Assembly (NCBI RefSeq): GCF_030546645.1
Contig: NZ_JAUOTO010000001.1
Coordinates: 1,281,007-1,345,006, forward strand
Source: Flavitalea plasmicola
Lineage (GTDB): Bacteria; Bacteroidota; Bacteroidia; Chitinophagales; Chitinophagaceae
Direction of reading: 5' to 3'
Length of the DNA: 64,000 nt
Of the stretch, positions 61,274 through 64,000 are shown piece after piece. The notes beneath the pieces are model-generated. The model did no database searches. It saw nothing but the letters and a program-made list of their open reading frames with translations, and had not been told where the DNA came from. How positions within the stretch are numbered: the stretch's first letter is position 1; each line of letters starts with the position of its first letter. The translations under genes and the position numbers were made by a program.

Positions 61274-62206
61274 TCTGCTGGTGATACCCAGCTTTTTCAT
61301 TTTCGAGTTCAGCGTCGAAGCCGGAATGTCCAACAGCTCTGCCGCACCACCTTTCCCTGCTATTTTACCGCGGCATCTACGAATGATCTCAAGGATGTGC
61401 TGCTTCTCAACTTCGACAAGCGTTGTTGCAGCCGGCGCCTTTCGATCGGGCAGGTATACCTTGTTTAAAACTCCGCCACCTGACAGAAGCGCACTGCGCT
61501 CGATCATATTCTCCAACTCACGCACGTTGCCGGGCCAGTCATACATGGTAAGCTGCCGCATCGTATTTGCCGAAATGCCGGTGATATTACGTGAATGGGC
61601 CTTGTTATAGCGGGCCAGGAAATAATGCGCCAGCTGTGGGATATCTTCCCACCGTTCGCGAAGAGGCGGCAATAGGATAGGAAAGACATTTAGCCTGTGA
61701 AATAAATCCGATCGAAACCGCCCGGCGCCTACTTCCGATAAAAGATCACGGTTAGTGGCAGCAATGATCCGCACATCCACCTTGATGGTAATCTTTCCAC
61801 CCAGTCTTTCGAATTCACGTTCCTGGATCACCCGTAACAGCTTTACCTGCAGCTCAAGGGGAAGCTCGCCGATCTCATCCAAAAAGATGATGCCCTTATC
61901 GGCAAGCTCGAATTTGCCAGCTCTTCGCTCCAACGCCCCCGTAAAAGCGCCCCGCTCATACCCGAAAAGCTCCGACTCGATGAGATGGGAAGGAAGGGCA
62001 GCGCAGTTGACCTTGACCATCGTCTTCCCTCTTCGCGCCGAGGTTTCATGAATGCCCCTGGCGATCAGCTCTTTCCCCGTACCCGTTTCCCCGCCGATCA
62101 GTACTGTGGCATTGGATGGAGCTACCAGTGACATCAGCTCGTACACTTTTTGCATGGGTTTGCTTGAGCCAATGATATTGCAAATGGGATCTTTCATTCT
62201 GATCAA
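61259..62206 (-). CDS. Sigma-54 interaction domain activator without receiver domain
   Basis: This 315-residue protein consists of a sigma-54 AAA+ domain (Walker A GGETGTGKEL, an intact GAFTGA in YERGAFTGALER, Walker B GIIFLDEIGELP, the R-finger region NVFPILLPPLRER) and a C-terminal Fis-type HTH (GGAAELLDIPASTLNSKMKK). There is no N-terminal sensory domain, as in PspF-like activators that are controlled by partner proteins. It resembles the response regulator at 55273 in its AAA+ and HTH parts. A perfect 18-bp palindrome lies 73 bp upstream. Confidence 0.9.
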   Translation of the reverse strand: MIRMKDPICNIIGSSKPMQKVYELMSLVAPSNATVLIGGETGTGKELIARGIHETSARRGKTMVKVNCAALPSHLIESELFGYERGAFTGALERRAGKFELADKGIIFLDEIGELPLELQVKLLRVIQEREFERLGGKITIKVDVRIIAATNRDLLSEVGAGRFRSDLFHRLNVFPILLPPLRERWEDIPQLAHYFLARYNKAHSRNITGISANTMRQLTMYDWPGNVRELENMIERSALLSGGGVLNKVYLPDRKAPAATTLVEVEKQHILEIIRRCRGKIAGKGGAAELLDIPASTLNSKMKKLGITSRLAIE

Positions 62207-62278
62207 TCCCAGACAAACGGCATGCCTGAATATATCCGATTAATAATAAGGTAAATAGCCAATCCCGGGCCGGGACTT

Positions 62279-62296
62279 TAGATGAAATTTCATCTA
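62279..62296. promoter_or_regulatory. 18-bp perfect palindrome upstream of the sigma-54 activator gene
   Basis: The nine-base halves TAGATGAAA and TTTCATCTA are exact reverse complements with no spacer. It lies between the stop of the exported hydrolase gene and the start of the sigma-54 activator gene, both on the minus strand. It is a candidate operator, perhaps for autoregulation; with no T-run it is less likely a terminator. Confidence 0.45.
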
Positions 62297-62364
62297 CTCC
62301 TTCGTGAATTGAATTAAATTTCGAAGGTCGTCTTGCGGCGCCGGGATGCCATGAACCGGCGGCA

Positions 62365-63120
62365 TCAGTACTTATGGGTAGCCGCTTCTTCGATCACTTT
62401 AAGGACTTCCATCGGATGCGACAGCATCATGACATGAGCGGAAGCGATCTCGAGAGTCTTGGCATTCATCCTTTTGGCCATAAAACGCTCCAGGTCGGGA
62501 TGGATCGTCTTATCGTTCTTCGCTACTATGAACCAACTAGGCTTGGTCTTCCATGCGGGCTCGCCGCCTTTATCGTCAAACACAGTGTGCGCAGCCGGTA
62601 CCTGCGTTGCATATAACAATGCCTGCTTTTGAGGGCTCTGATCGTCCGCAAACACCTTTTTTACCCCTTCTTCTGACATGAAAACAGATCCGCCCGATGG
62701 TACCAGGTACTTGGACAGTTCGGTCTGGGGCGCATTTGCCGATACGGTCAGCACTGACTCCCCTTTTTCAGGACCATAGGCGGCCAGGTAGACCAGGCCA
62801 ACCACTTTAGGATCATTGCCCGCCTGCGTAATCACCATGCCTCCCCAGGAATGACCGACAAGTATTACCTTACCTTTGACCAGATCGATGGCCTTTTGTG
62901 TCTCGGCTACATCATCCGCCAGACCGGTTACCCCGTTTTGAACAGACATTACATGATAGCCTTTTGCCTGAAGTTGTTCTATCTGATGGGAAAAGCATGA
63001 GCCGTCGGCCCATATGCCATGTACAAAAATGATCGTTGGCTTTTCTCCATCGCCCGATTGTCCCGAAGCTTCGATGGCAAACATAGAACTTAAAAGCAAG
63101 AGTGTGTGTACTGTTTTCAT
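62365..63120 (-). CDS. Exported alpha/beta hydrolase
   Basis: This 251-residue protein has a signal peptide (VHTLLLLSSMFAIEASGQ), FVHGIWADGSCFSH as oxyanion loop, the nucleophile elbow GHSWGGM, an aspartate in VAKNDKTIHP and the histidine in SAHVMMLSHP. It is a paralogue of the cytoplasmic hydrolase at 54422-55126. The substrate is unknown. It is preceded after 6 bp by the truncated DJ-1/PfpI gene, so the two may be co-transcribed. Confidence 0.87.
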   Translation of the reverse strand: MKTVHTLLLLSSMFAIEASGQSGDGEKPTIIFVHGIWADGSCFSHQIEQLQAKGYHVMSVQNGVTGLADDVAETQKAIDLVKGKVILVGHSWGGMVITQAGNDPKVVGLVYLAAYGPEKGESVLTVSANAPQTELSKYLVPSGGSVFMSEEGVKKVFADDQSPQKQALLYATQVPAAHTVFDDKGGEPAWKTKPSWFIVAKNDKTIHPDLERFMAKRMNAKTLEIASAHVMMLSHPMEVLKVIEEAATHKY

Positions 63121-63126
63121 GATTTT

Positions 63127-63483
63127 TTATTTTATAATGGGGGTTGTTAAAAACACTTCGCGTTCGTTGAGCAGGGGAATGATCCCGCCGGCTGCAATTA
63201 CAAATACAGCATCGTATTTATCTGTCGTCACTTCTTCAATTCTGCCGCTGCTCTTAAACTTTCCCGGCCCATCACCTTTTAGAAAAGCTTGATTGACCGA
63301 ATCTTCCGGCTCAACCATTTCTATAGGAGGCTCGCCGCCTTTGACGCTATAGACATCGATCTCATATCCCTCTTTTTTAAAAACTTCGAAGGGGTGGGCC
63401 ACCTCAGGCAGCAGATTTCCAGTGCGACGGTTTTTAGGCCCGATTACACTGGTGCTGGAGACAACGAATAAGATCTTTTTCAT
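63127..63483 (-). pseudogene. Truncated DJ-1/PfpI family protein
   Basis: The 118-residue product starts like type 1 glutamine amidotransferase-like proteins (KKILFVVSSTSVIGPKNRRT, then EVFKKEGYEIDVYSVKGGEP). It stops matching at YDAVFVIAAGG, where full-length relatives (about 220-230 residues) continue to GGHG and the catalytic cysteine. The last 18 residues (IIPLLNEREVFLTTPIIK) look unrelated. Without the cysteine it should have no enzymatic activity, so it is probably a decaying gene, although an alternative role of the short protein cannot be excluded. Confidence 0.65.
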
Positions 63484-63892
63484 AATTTGACAAATTGATT
63501 AGTGATGTATTAAAATTAGAACCCTCAACGATCATTCGGAAATCACTCTATTAATAGATGGCATTAGAATACTGATAGGTATCTATCGGCGATATTGCGG
63601 TTGTGCTTGGCGACGTTCCGGTTGTAACTCGTCCCCGAACACCAGCATGGGGCAATACTGCCCGATCAGGAAAAAAAGGACGACAATAAAAGGCATGGTA
63701 TATAAAACTAACTGTGCAGACGAGCTTGAAAAGTATTTTCAATTAAAAATTTCGGCCTACAAAGTAATAGGTTTCCACCAACGTACTTGGTCGTCGCGTG
63801 GTTCATTCTCGTTCATTTTGAGTCCCGATCTATTCGCCATTTGTCCGCCAAAACAGGCGGGAAAAACCTGGCAAAAAAGCGAGCAAAGAACT

Positions 63893-63930
63893 AATAAAAA
63901 AAGCCTTGCAATCTATTGATTACAAGGCCT
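63893..63930. terminator. Hairpin at the right edge containing the 20-base repeat
   Basis: AAGCCTTG.AAT (63901-63912) pairs with ATT.CAAGGC.TT (63919-63930). The left flank (63893-63912) is identical to 54242-54261. With the A-tract on one side it can act as a terminator for minus-strand transcription entering from the right. Confidence 0.5.
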
Positions 63931-63931
63931 T

Positions 63932-63949
63932 GTGCGCGGGATGAGATTA
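63932..63949 (-). repeat. tRNA-3'-end-like repeat, copy 3
   Basis: GTGCGCGGGATGAGATT is shared with copies 1 and 2, after which the sequence diverges. Further right, 63967-63983 (GGGCTCTGTACCCAAA) matches the region just before copy 1 (49654-49671). The unit at the window edge is therefore a rearranged combination of the same parts. Confidence 0.55.
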
Positions 63950-64000
63950 GCTGCGCTGATCTCAGAAGGGCTCTGTACCCAAAGGCCCCCGCGCCTTCGG

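Larger units (their letters stand above)
63484..64000. other. Right edge: no clear gene, repeat copy 3
   Basis: The last 517 bp contain no gene I can support. A 90-codon open frame at 63647-63919 has weak resemblance (MVYKTNCADELEKYFQLK) to the N-terminus of SRAP/HMCES-type proteins, but the expected Cys2 is absent. Then follow a hairpin (63901-63930), the third tRNA-like repeat (63932-63949) and a stretch matching about 49654-49671. Confidence 0.5.

Noticed and set aside
63647..63919. Possible SRAP/HMCES-type gene at the right edge
   Set aside because: The start loosely resembles the family, but the catalytic Cys2 is missing, the frame is only 90 codons and it runs into the repeat hairpin.

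Overview
The window looks like a chromosome segment of a Bacteroidetes bacterium, most likely of the Chitinophagaceae/Chitinophaga type. The evidence is a SusC/SusD pair behind an ECF sigma factor and a FecR-type anti-sigma factor, promoter -7 elements of the Bacteroidetes TAnnTTTG type, few Shine-Dalgarno sequences, HYC_CC_PP and heavy-metal-binding-domain (HMBD) proteins, and a flexirubin-type pigment cluster. The assignment is inference from gene content.

Layout. 1-729 (-): start of a CzcCBA-like metal efflux operon (TolC-type protein cut by the window edge, plus a small secreted protein). 799-4367 (-): LLM-class flavin oxidoreductase, pirin, NmrA-like reductase and a Crp/Fnr-type regulator. 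4533-12367 (+): copper/silver resistance operon (HYC_CC_PP protein, double-HMBD protein, CusA-type RND pump split by a frameshift, TolC-type channel, two HMBD-carrying adaptors), then a secreted protein of unknown function.

14297-34682 is the centrepiece, a flexirubin-type (aryl polyene plus dialkylresorcinol) cluster in three transcription units. Left arm (+, 14297-22678): aryl acid ligase, tyrosine ammonia-lyase, ketoreductase, dehydratases and ketosynthase (KS) family proteins, which should make and extend a 4-coumaroyl starter into a polyene. Middle arm (-, 31142-22650): DarA and DarB for the dialkylresorcinol head, a BtrH-like putative acyltransferase that could join the two halves, an ABC exporter, an ACP and a second KS/KS-like pair. 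Right arm (+, 31220-34682): enoyl-reductase-like SDR, dehydratase, KS, ACP and phosphopantetheinyl transferase, a set suited to saturated acyl chains. The middle and right arms diverge from a 77-bp promoter region; the left and middle arms converge and overlap tail to tail.

34.7-38.3 kb is a decayed stretch with relics of a short-chain dehydrogenase, an ene-reductase and an alpha/beta hydrolase between an intact cupin gene, an NmrA-like gene and an AraC regulator. 38.5-49.1 kb (+) is an ECF sigma/FecR/SusC/SusD locus followed by three thioredoxin-fold exported proteins and the tail of a lost fourth, then a lone LytTR regulator. 49.6-54.3 kb is an AT-richer accessory region with an AbiEi/AbiEii toxin-antitoxin pair, an NTF2-like protein and an AAA_14/DUF4143 ATPase, punctuated by a hairpin plus tRNA-3'-end-like repeat that also recurs at the right edge of the window. 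54.4-63.5 kb holds signalling genes (sigma-54 response regulator, TPR histidine kinase, LysR regulator, a second sigma-54 activator) among alpha/beta hydrolases and a truncated DJ-1/PfpI gene.

No rRNA gene, intact tRNA gene, CRISPR array or transposase was seen.
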